64,000 nt of DNA. Origin: Onchocerca volvulus. Taxonomy: Eukaryota > Nematoda > Chromadorea > Rhabditida > Onchocercidae. This document shows positions 53,753 through 64,000 of the stretch, piece by piece (positions within the stretch are counted from its first letter, which is position 1; each line of letters starts with the position of its first letter). The notes below the pieces were generated by a model, which did not search any database, was not told the origin of the DNA, and worked only from the letters and a program-made list of their open reading frames with translations. A program made the translations under genes and the position numbers. The DNA lies in the NCBI GenBank assembly GCA_000499405.2, contig HG738138.1, positions 11,215,208 to 11,279,207 on the forward strand, read 5' to 3'.

Positions 53753-56700
53753 TTAAAAAAGATCAGGACCTCGTCTTACTGATTGCTTATGGCGTGCTAA
53801 AAGATCCGAACTTTGAGCGTGTGTCAATAGTGATCGCTTATGCTGTAAGCCAACATCAACCTGGAATTTCACCTTTTTTCGGTATTGGTACCAAAAAGAC
53901 GAATACCGGATAGAAGACCAATATCGTTTTGACAGATATCATATATTCGTCATATATACCTATTATCGAAATACTTTTAAAATTCTCAAAACAACAAGTT
54001 TAACATTGCGAATCAAATGCAAATAAATTAATAAATTTAAAAGATTCAGACAAGATAGTACGACAAGATTCATGCACAATACTAAAGAGCACTAAATTGT
54101 TTCCGTAAGAAGGATGGAGTTTGCGAAAAATATTGAAACATAATTATTTTGGAAATTAAAAATATCTTTTGAAAAGAAAATATGCCCTTACATGAATTGT
54201 TTGGTCATTATCTTCATCATCGGTTTCAACTTTTTCAAGATGACGTAAGGTACCGTTATCTCCTTTACTCAATAAAACTGATAATCGTGGACTAGAACCT
54301 TTCGGATGGATTGCAATAACAGGTGAACTTCCAGCCGAATTATCATTCAAATCAGGTGCTATTTGATAAGCATTTTCTGGTTTTAAACCGAGATCCTAAA
54401 TAGTTCACGTAAAAATATATTTCCGAACTAAAACTTCAAAAGTTTTACTCTTAAATTTTTTCTTACATTTTCCATATTTTTTAATTAAAACAATAGATTA
54501 TTTCCAGGTACCCCAATATCATTTGATTCTTCCAATACGCTGTTCTTGATGCTGATGGCGTTTTTATTCCAGGTATTCTATCCTGAGAAATTCTCACCCA
54601 ATTTGAACTTTCGTCCAACTTGAACTAATTTTTCAAAGTATTACCCGCATTTTGTCAAGTTCTTTTGCTGAACATGGTGGTGTATCAACATCGTAAACAT
54701 TATGAAATTTTTCAAAATCAATCCTGTATTCGCCATTATCACGTTGATATGTTACAAGTTTCTCAAAACTGTAAAATTGAGTATTCAAAAAAAAACTGGT
54801 TTAGAACTTCAAGTTTCAAGTCTCAAACTTTCAAAGTTTATAATTTTTTATATTATAATTTGGGTTGAAAAGTAGAATAATAGTGAATGAGAAACTGTAC
54901 AAGACATATTATTTGCAAATTGCATTAATTTAAAATCTAAAAAGTAAGCTAACTAAATTTTTCCAGTTTAGAATTTCAATGAAAAAAAAAAAAGATTCAT
55001 ATTGATGAAATTTTAAACGATGATCTTAAATTAAAATTTTCATCTCATTCCATTTAAATTAAATTTCGATATAAATGAAAGATAAGAAGTTTAATGCCAT
55101 CAGTTTCTCAGATATAAAATTTCAATTTCTAAATAATTTCTAGAAAACCTCAAAAATTCTATTGATTTGCATATCATTCTCATCAATTCCTGTTGGACAA
55201 GATGAAAATATGAATATGAATGTCTATCATTCACAATCTCTCTGAACAACAATAAATTGCTTACAATGGCGATTATTACTGAATCATTACAGGGTCAAAG
55301 GTGACACGCAGAGTATGTGTTATTAATTGCCGGGACCGATTGATTGCTATGTTTTTTGTTTGTTTGTTTGGTTGAATGGGATAAATGTATGAAACTGCGT
55401 CTCACAGTTCAATGCAAACAGGATCCTTTCCGAAGTCATAAAGATGGCGGCTCGCTTATTTTTTTGGCTATGCCATTCTCTTCGGAGAATGGCGCCTTAG
55501 AACTTTTTCCGAGGACATTAACCTCAGGTCATCCGAGAAGATCAAGTAGTATGGTTATTGATTTGGGTGATATTTGAATTCTTTGCGAGAATGAAGAGCA
55601 AATTAGCATTAATTAGCATCATCATATATTTCTAAGCATTTGACTCCTAAATTGCGACTTATATTTCGAAATAAACAAAAATCTGCGAATTTGATAAGCA
55701 GATAAGTTTGGCAAATAAATTGAACAAATAAATGAATTAATTATGCAAAGATGAATAAATTAGACAAAAGAATGAAACGAAACAATAAAACAAGTTAATA
55801 AATTTGGTGTTTCTTTTCTTTTTTTCTTTTTTTTTTTTTTTTTTTGAACTAATAAAGAAATCAATCATCGCTTTTTTGTTTGAAAAGATATTCAACTTAC
55901 CGTTTACCCCATAAAATTTCATTGGGTAAATAAGATGTTCGTGCTTGCGTTGTTGAACCAACCGACTCGACAACACCTTCGAGAATTGCAATAATTTCAA
56001 ATCGAGCTGTACGCAAATTTTCCTTGCTCACTTCATACAACGGGCTATTTTCGTCTATTTCATGGCAAACTGTTATTGGCCAGATTACAAATACACGATC
56101 CAAGCCCGTATCATATCCAACATCCATATCAAACTGATGAAAAGGTAGCAGCTCTCCCTCATAAGTTATACACTTCTTGATCATCTGAACAGGTGAAGAT
56201 ATCTAATTTTTAAATATGTAATTTAATCGAAAGAGAATCACAGAGCCAATCATGCTTATAAAATGAGTTGTAAATCAAAGCAAACAACGTTTGAAAAGTC
56301 TTAGTCATTTTTAAAATTTTCAACAGATTTCTGCAATATTTGCAAAATCTAAAAACAATAATTCAATCAATCTAATTTAGCTATCATTTCAATGTATTTG
56401 TTGTGTGCATAAAATGTGTTGTAAATTGAAGCAAACAAAAAAAAAAAAGGAAGGAAAAGGAAAAGAAAAAAATTCGTCCCTGTTTATAAAAATATGTGAG
56501 AAAGTAATTCTAATCAATCTAAATATGAAGAAAATCTCAAAATAACAATTCGTAGTATCATTTTTGAATATCTTCGAAATATCTCTTTTTGAAAAAGAAA
56601 AAAGAAACACTCTTCAAAACTATTTCAATAAAATTTCTTCCTATTTTTTAATGATTATATGAAATTTCGATATTGAATTTTCTACGAAACTGACCTGTAA

Positions 56701-59029
56701 ACGAACATGAGCTTCGGCTAATGAACTTTTTCTCATGTCACCAACCCGAAAAAGTAGACACAATTTACCATCTCGCATACAGATTACCGCATTTTTGCTA
56801 AAATAAATGATGTTCAAATTGTATTACATTTAGGAACGATTTTTGACAAATGCGCATTAGGGCATCAATTTGTAAAATATGCTTCATTATGAAAAATAAT
56901 TAATTGGATTATGTCTATGCAAATTGAAGGGAAGTTTTTTGCAATCCACAAATACTAAATAAATATTTAAGATAAAAGGATTATCACAATATACTCGAAT
57001 AAATTTTCACAGAAAATTTAGATAATAGTTTAGATCATTCGGAATGATAGATTATAGATATTAAAGATTTGTTTCTAATAAAAGTCAAGGATAGATTTGA
57101 AAATTAACTAAGTAACAAATGAGGATTTTGAATAAATGAAAAAAAGCACCAAATACTTTTTTTTTTGCGACTTGTAAAAAACATTATTTTTTCCCTTTTC
57201 ATCTCCTTCACACTGTCAAGAAATGAATCAAATTTTAAAGAGGAAAGAGAGGAGAAAAAAATAAAGAATAAAAAAAAAAAAATTCAATGAAAATCATTTT
57301 TTGATCACTTAACAAAACAAATAAATGAGATAAGACATCGAATGATACCAAATAATTTTCGCCATTATCATCCATGTCAGGAAATAATAAGTAAGTCAAA
57401 AAACTTCATTGAAATCAATATATTATTTAACAAATTAATGTATTAAAAGATTGATATGTTTATGCGATGTTTCATCAACAATACTGCAACTTTTTTGTCT
57501 GAAGTTTTACGATTGAAATCTTCATTTCCACATGCAATTTTTGTTAACAATAAAAAGTTTACTTTTTCAGTATTTCATACTTTTCAGTCACAATCAAAAA
57601 CTCTATTAATTAAATTAATTTTGCAGAAATATGACCTGAATATAATAGTTGCAGCTCGTTTGATAGGCCTTGCTAATTTAGCGAATATTACACCGGTCAT
57701 CAATGTATGACACATAACACCAACCATAAATTGAAGGCACATTGTTATAATAATTAGTGGGCACTCACTTGTTGGATATCTAAAGTTTTGCAAGAAATTA
57801 TATTTAGATGAAAAAAGAAGCTCATCATAATTTGATTCATGAATTTAAAATAAAAATCAATAAGAATTTAATTCATGAAAATGAAATTGAAGATTTTTAT
57901 TTCTCAATCAATAATCATCTATATGACCAATTTCCTTTTTTTCCTTTTGAATTTTGAAGAGCTAAAATTTTATTCGAAATAATTCATTTATTTATATAGA
58001 ATGAAGAAAAAGTATAACCTAAAACCATAACCAATCGTTGTTTGAGTTGTAAATGAAAATAAAAAGATATTTGTTTTGCTATTAGCATTCATTATACATG
58101 GTGTCCAATTTGGATCATTAACATGCTCTAGATCACCGTGTATCGTTATAATGAAATAGTAAACAGAAAAAAAAATTGTCCATGAGGCGATGAATGATGT
58201 CGCAAAAAATAATAATGTCCAACGCCATCTGATTTCAATCACTGTCGTAAAGATATCACTAGAATTATGAACTTTTTATTCATTTAATGTAAAATAAGTT
58301 AAAGAAGTATAAAGACAATGGCTGATAATGAAGTTTAAAATTGATTTTTCAACTCAAATTTGATTTTTTTCTGTCATTCATGTTTGAATAGTCATTATAA
58401 ATGAAGAAAAATTAGTCAAAAAATATATAATTCCTGACTTTGCTTTCTTTTATGATGTATCATTGAACCATTCGATTTGATTTTCATTCGACTTGATTTT
58501 GTTTTTTTATTTTCAAGTAAAACTATCGTCGGTGTTTCTATTAGACAAATGGCAGATTTAAGCTTTAGTCCAACTTTCACTTAGAATTAGCAAGTTTTCA
58601 GAAAATAAAATCCTAGAATTTCATGCGCCAAAAAACTATTTTATCAGAAAGATATTTTAGTATAATGACATGTCTGATCGAAAGCTAAATGAGGATAATT
58701 CGGAAAGCAAATAGGCTTATTTTCATCTTTACACTTGAATTTCGTTCTTTAATTCGTGATTAGGCGGGTTTTTACCTCTAAACTTTTTTGTTTATCATAT
58801 ACTCATGGAAGACTGATGAAGGAGCAGGAGAAGAGATAGGAAAAAAAGTAATAAAAAACCTGAAATATTTCCGCCGTTGTTTGGGTACATTAACAAGTGA
58901 TATATTGCATATGCCACCCTTTTGTACTAATCTATTACGGATTCGACGTGAACCAATTCGGGGTGTTTTGAAGAAACGTGATGGACGTTCTCGATTATCC
59001 GAGGTCATTAAGGTATCCTCGCATTCCAT
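53753..59029 (-). CDS. irk: Inward-rectifier K+ channel, Kir/IRK family (8 exons)
   Basis: In transcript order the exons are 59029-58860, 58258-58019, 57779-57636, 56797-56695, 56202-55901, 54768-54645, 54395-54192 and 53860-53753. All are in phase, total 464 aa. M1 is about 71-94 ([16 protein letters not shown]). The pore has the filter TIGYGFR (131-137) with flanking cysteines at 111 and 143 that match the conserved Kir disulfide. M2 is about 145-172, followed by ARPIKR. The cytoplasmic domain shows [65 protein letters not shown] and [11 protein letters not shown], the standard Kir order. It conducts K+ at the plasma membrane and sets resting potential (family knowledge). Thr127 and His161 replace key Kir2.1 acidic residues. 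Exon 8 is inferred: exon 7 can also run on to a stop at 54156, giving a different 12-residue end. The ATG is the first in frame after an acceptor-like site. Which irk paralogue is not determined. Confidence 0.9.
54156..54191 (-). other. Alternative Kir C-terminus by intron read-through
   Basis: Reading past the exon 7 donor (CAT then GTAAGG) adds [15 protein letters not shown] residues and a TAA. The donor is strong, and the inferred exon 8 begins after GAAATTCCAG with 35 clean codons, so read-through is the less favoured form, or a second isoform. Confidence 0.45.
55270..55580 (+). other. GC-richer island antisense in Kir intron 5, with 77-codon ORF
   Basis: Between Kir exons 5 and 6 lies a block noticeably richer in G+C than other introns here. 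On the plus strand it holds an open frame (55344-55577, initiated by TTG, with internal ATGs) whose latter part uses varied residues ([15 protein letters not shown], then [15 protein letters not shown]). No domain is recognised. It could be a nested gene fragment, an exon, an inserted foreign piece or a structured RNA. Confidence 0.35.
55472..55493 (+). ncRNA. Hairpin with UUCG tetraloop (candidate structured RNA)
   Basis: GCCATTCTC-TTCG-GAGAATGGC: nine perfect base pairs closed by C(UUCG)G, one of the most stable RNA tetraloops, on the plus strand. It sits in the GC-richer island inside Kir intron 5. Whether it is transcribed is unknown. Confidence 0.35.
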
Positions 59030-59043
59030 CACATTGGTGATTA

Positions 59044-59053
59044 CTAAAAACTA
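59044..59053 (-). promoter_or_regulatory. Candidate SL trans-splice acceptor before Kir start
   Basis: On the minus strand GTTTTTAG lies 14 bases before the chosen ATG, with no coding exon upstream recognised. Its proximity to the start codon suggests spliced-leader addition or a 5'-UTR intron. Confidence 0.4.
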
Positions 59054-62000
59054 TACATTTCTCCTTATATGTTTACTGAAAATTTTCGAAATTTCAACGC
59101 TTTTTTTAGATTATCGGATAACTAATTGTTGACAGCTATCATTGTTATTTCCATTAGATCTTACAAATCCAATACTTTTACATAGACTATTTGCCTGCAA
59201 ATCCAATAGAAATTCAAGAATTCCTACCAAAAATCAAGTTCCAAATCAAAACTTGAACGAAAAAATTTTTGAAACTGCTTTGTTTCCCGAAATTTCGAAA
59301 ATAAAATGAAATCTATCATATGTTAGAAGAAGGAGGAGAGAAATGTGATATTTATAAAAAAGCTATGATTATGTAGAAAATATGAAGATAGAAATGCCTC
59401 ATAAACTTCGGCTTGAAACATTCGGAAGGTGTGAAATATCAAAGGTGTTTTATCGATTTACTTTTTTCCTTTTTTTTATATTTTTAAGCAGCATTTATCT
59501 TTTTCTTTTTTTTTTTTTCTTTTTTTTGTTGACGGAAATCGTTACTTTTTAACTTTGATCGAAAACAAACCAATATAAATTTATTTTCACGAAGCGCAAA
59601 ATAAATCAACAAAATTAAAGAGTCGATATACTTAAATGAAAATAAAAAAATAGAAAAAGTGATATACGTGACAATGAAAAAGAAACAGAAATAAAAAAAG
59701 GATTAATGAACCTCAAATAATTGAACCAATACAATAAAAAAAATATTAGAAAAAAAAAGTAAAAATTTTCTGAAAGTACAATCGCATCATACGACATATT
59801 AAGTAAACTGCTAAATGGATAGAATGCACCTAACAAATGGAAAAGAAAATATTAGCTGGAAAATTCAATAAATGAACTTGAATTTATACAAAAAAAATAA
59901 CAAGGAAATAAGTTGCTAACATGAAAATTTCTAATGGATTCTTTTTAAGATGAGACTTCCAATGGATCATTAACTTACTACGTATTTTACTGCGTGAATA
60001 AGAAGATAAAATAGTATGTTAAATGTTAATAAAAGAGAAAAATAAAAGAAAAAAGAAGATGGATGTACGGATTCTGACGATAAATTTATTGCTATTAAAA
60101 ATTTAAATAGTTACCATAATAAGAATTATAACCAGCTAATCAAATAAATTATTCAGTTGTCAGCTTTTAATGTGATTGACAAAAAAAAAAGAAAAAAAAA
60201 GAAAAAAACTATTAAATGGAATAATTGATCAAATTGTAAATTATGACATTTCTTATTTTGAAATATGAAAAAGAAAAAATAAATCTAGTATTGAAAATTT
60301 GATGTATTTCCTTGTGGAAATAATTTAATCATATACAATGCTTTTTGGAGAAAAGATGATTAATTCATTTAGCTTAATGAATAATATAATATTTCTGCCA
60401 ATTCTAAAGACTAATTTATATACAACAATGACATTTCGATTCTTATCAAGTTGTTTTAAATAATAAAAATTAAATTGAAATAAAAAGTATAAAACAGTGA
60501 GAATTATTAATAACCAAGCTTGTTTTCATGAAAGATGGAATCATTCAACATGGGAAATGATGAAAATGTTAGCAAACAACCTTTAGATTAACAATTTTCA
60601 TTTCCTCAACTTTTCTTCTTCAAATAGTGTAATCTGTATGACATTTTAATAATATTTAGATTATTAGTGAAAATTATATAGTACTTTCTGTGCACTTCCA
60701 ACAAACATTTTATAGCTAATGAAAGGCTAAGTGATGAAGGTGAATTATCGAATTCATCACAAATGCAAAATTTCCTAGTATATCGGTTTTTGCAAATTTT
60801 CATGAAAATATCATCATATGCAAGAATATTCGTCACGCAATAATAAACTATTACTTTTAACGAAATCTAATCAAAACAATTAAAATCGAAAGGAAACGAA
60901 GTAGCTAAGATATGGAACGAAAGAAATTGAAGCAGTTTTAGTAGTAGCCAAAATTTGAGATTCATTTCATTAAATAATAACATAACATGCAATTTAAAAC
61001 ATTGTTTAAATATATAATATAGAACTAAAAAATAATAAGCTTAAATAATCAACAACAAAGAACCAACTTTCTATATACTACAAGGATCAATGATTATACG
61101 ATAAAGTAAATTTGTTTGAGTTAAGTAATTAAAGAAGATAGTTCAGAAAGATTGCACATACTCATATTTCGTTTGAGCAATTGTTGATAACTGGAAGTTA
61201 CCAACAACAACTGGAAGTTGTTGTAAATAAGAAAGATGCAAATATTTACCTCATTATTCGTTTCCACTCATCCGTTCCCTTTTTTCCAATCATTTTTTTT
61301 TTTTTCAAAATTTTTGTTGCTTCACAAAACTTCACTTTTCTCTCCTCCTCCCAAAAAAAGAAGTGATATGCTTGGCCACTTGTATCTTACATCTTCCCTT
61401 CCACAGCCAATTTTTTTCTCGTATCATTTGTTTTGAAGAAAGTTGAAATTGCCAAGTTACTTCGAGTACCAAATAACTTTTAAATTCTCAATTTGCAGTT
61501 AATTATAGGTCACACTAGAACGATTTTAATTGGTTGTTTGACATTCTGTCTCTCTTGAAAAAAATGCAATTGTCTGGAATGAACAAGACATACATACTAT
61601 CAAATGATTTTAAGATGAAATTTAGCAATTGATATTCCTATTTATAATGAATGACCTCATTAGTCATAACATGATATGCGCATTTATTAATTTCAATGAA
61701 TTCATGGAATTTTTTTTTTTCACATTGTTGCATTATTAGATTTCTAAAATTTTTATCAATTTCTGAGCATCACGGCATAACTTATCACAAAACCTTCAAA
61801 TTCAGTTATAAAGATTGAAACGCTTGGCTCATAGCCAGGCTCTTCCAATCTGAATTCCGTATCACCAATGTGGCTCAATCATCATCAGCTCAATGTCACA
61901 ACATATTTTTGAGATGTTAATGCGAACTGCTGAAAGCTATTTTTCTAAGCTTTAACCTCCAACCCTTCTTCTTTTTTCTTGTCCTGTAGAAGTTCGATCC

Positions 62001-63249
62001 AAATTAAGGCCAGTTGCTCACCATATTTTATATCATATCATCTTACTGGAGCAATCGATTTAACTCTACTAATCGAAGATGCTGACATTGACCTCTTAAG
62101 AAAAGTTGGCTAAATATCCTACAATTTGAATTTCTTTTTTTTCCTCTTATTTTGGAAATGTTTTTGATCGCAATTTTTTTTTTCTTCGAAAAGTTACGTT
62201 GTTTGCAGAAATAAAACGATAAAATTTCCATTCCAATAAATATAAAAGTCATTGTTTGATTCTTTCACTATTTTTAATTGAAAATGGATAAATGAAACTC
62301 CAAAAGAACATGGAAAAGAAAAGAAAAATTCGAATAATTACAAATTCTTTTTCTTCTTTGTGTTATTGATCGTTAACCAATAATCAATGCACTACATTAT
62401 CTACAGAAAATTTGATGAGAGATGAAGGGAATCATTGTCATTTTTGTTTCATTCTCAATGATTTTATCTTAAAATTAGGAATTTAGCAAATTATTTAAGA
62501 GCACTTGATGAAATTGTAAACAAAAATTTTTCACTCTCCCAATTTACTCTATCCAGTCACTTAATTATGAGATATGATTATCACAAACTTTACCAAAATC
62601 TACCAAACTTTTCTGCTGAATCTTTAAATAGTAATAGCTTTTAAATAGTAATGGTACCACTGACATAGATTACCTAATTTCGGGATATTTCGGCTCATTT
62701 GATCAAATGCTAGATGGCGATGAAAGCAACTTTCAGATATGTTTCCATTTAGCAATGACGAGAATGAAGAAATTGAAAATGAAAAACATTCACAACATTT
62801 CGTTGCTAGTTAGAATGCACTTTTTTCCTGATTTTGCAAGCTGGTGGTACGCATAAAATTCATGGAAAAAGCAACATCTATACATGCACATGAAATGAGA
62901 AAGCCGGAAAAACCGAAAAAAAGCAGTGAAAACTGGTGAATCTGTTGATTTTTTTTCTCGAGAAAAAATTGGTTAATACAAAATTTCAAATTTCTAGATT
63001 CTTTGGATAAATATCACCAAAATTTTCCTTTTTTTTTGATGAATGACGAGTTAGTATGTTAAATAAATGAAAGTCAATCATTATCTAGTAGATGGTTTAT
63101 GAAAAATGTTTTAAATTAATTAACAAAATTCGACTTTTATTTGATATTATCATCTATATTTGTTGTTAATTAAAAATGATGAAAAAAAATGTAACGTTTC
63201 TAAAAACAGAAATTGATTTTCTGTTACTTCAAAAAAAAAGAAAATTAAT

Positions 63250-63286
<37 letters not shown>

Positions 63287-64000
63287 TCAAGAAACGTTTC
63301 ATGGAAATATTTTGAAAAAATTTTGCAAAAAAATTTGCAAAAAAAAAATTTCCAAGTTTTTTACATATAAAATTGATGTTTGAAGTGTTCAAATTTCATA
63401 TTTAAAAACCGTAGTACCCTAAATAATTTTATTCATAGAGGAAATGTAGTGAAACCGAAAAGGACAAATATATTTGGAATCGTTGACGAAATAAAATTTC
63501 TGTATTCTCAACTGTGAATAAATACTTTCTGATCGCTATGTGTTTATTGTCATTTCTTGCATTTATCTATTCCAATAATGGATCCATTACGTTGAAATTG
63601 CATGAAGAAAATTTTTTTATGATAATATTTTCCTAAATATTTAGATATTAGCCACTACGAAGTATGAAAATTGTGTAATAAGTCGTTAAGATGCTTAAAC
63701 AAATATTGAAATTGTATGAGTAATCTTTTTTTCACCTTTTTTTATATATGCTTTCCTATTTAGATAGAAAAACTAAGAAGTTCTTTTTCTTAAACTGCGA
63801 AGCAAGGAAATTGTGGAATAAGCCATTAAAATTTGTAATAAAAATTTAATTTCGAAAATAGCAGAAAATCAGTATTTAGATAAATTTAAAATTGATTCCT
63901 AATAAATTTTGATGAATAAAACTTTTATGACATTAATATTATCTAAATTTTTTATGATAGCATTTTAATGTTACCAAATTTCTGAACTTTTATTTGAAAA
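59054..64000. other. Region upstream of Kir, no gene supported
   Basis: AT-rich sequence expected to contain the Kir promoter at its left end. Open frames are low-complexity. A stem of ACAACAACT/AGTTGTTGT with a three-base loop occurs near 61206-61226, and a T-run of about 34 at 63250-63283. Nothing else resolvable. Confidence 0.5.
63250..63283. repeat. Poly(T) run of ~34
   Basis: Uninterrupted T homopolymer, the longest in the window. Confidence 0.95.

Noticed and set aside
55472..55493. UUCG hairpin as a bacterial-type terminator
   Set aside because: No U-run follows the stem and the context is a eukaryotic intron.
58788..59132. 114-codon plus-strand open frame
   Set aside because: Exactly antisense to Kir exon 1 and its flanks; the minus-strand reading has conserved Kir content.
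1..64000. CRISPR arrays, tRNA/rRNA genes, SL RNA gene, operon
   Set aside because: No regularly spaced repeats with unique spacers, no tRNA B-box-like TTCGAATCC in context, no SL1-like sequence and no closely spaced same-strand genes were found by reading.

Overview
The window reads as nuclear DNA of a nematode, most likely a spirurid/filarial one. It is very AT-rich, genes are cut into 8-10 exons, nearly all introns end in TTTCAG-like acceptors, start codons sit a few bases after acceptor-like sites of the kind used for spliced-leader trans-splicing, and between the genes lie many kilobases of (AT)n, homopolymers and pyrimidine tracts. No operon, tRNA, rRNA or CRISPR array was seen. Species is not determined.

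Layout. (1) 6.6-10.2 kb, plus strand: an 8-exon glycerophosphodiester phosphodiesterase of the GDE1/MIR16 type (351 aa). A 378-bp segment in its large fifth intron is copied almost exactly just past its stop codon. (2) 10.8-28.9 kb: about 18 kb without a supportable gene, rich in microsatellites, two minisatellites and a 60-bp perfect palindrome. (3) 28.9-33.2 kb, plus: a 10-exon nuclear protein (606 aa) with a basic NLS, a transposase-like helix-turn-helix, an AT-hook and a second helical DNA-binding-like domain. (4) 33.2-45 kb: mostly non-coding, with an orphan exon-like island (minus strand, 39.0 kb) and a small hypothetical three-exon gene (40.4-41.0 kb). (5) 45.2-46.4 kb, minus: a heavily decayed non-LTR retrotransposon still showing its reverse-transcriptase and C-terminal zinc-finger landmarks. 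(6) 49.5-52.7 kb, plus: an 8-exon rhodopsin-class peptide GPCR of the nematode FMRFamide-receptor-like group, with one splice junction that does not keep frame as read. (7) 53.8-59.0 kb, minus, convergent with the GPCR: an 8-exon inward-rectifier potassium channel (Kir/IRK, 464 aa) with unusual residues at positions that govern selectivity and rectification. A comparatively GC-rich island with a UUCG-capped hairpin lies antisense in one of its introns. (8) 59.1-64 kb: no gene seen.

The four firm genes (phospholipid metabolism, chromatin/DNA binding, neuropeptide reception, potassium conductance) do not form an evident pathway. The GPCR and Kir channel are neighbours and both are membrane excitability genes, but they are convergently transcribed and no functional link can be read from sequence. 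Exon models were built by hand from reading frame, splice consensus and remembered family conservation. No database search was run.
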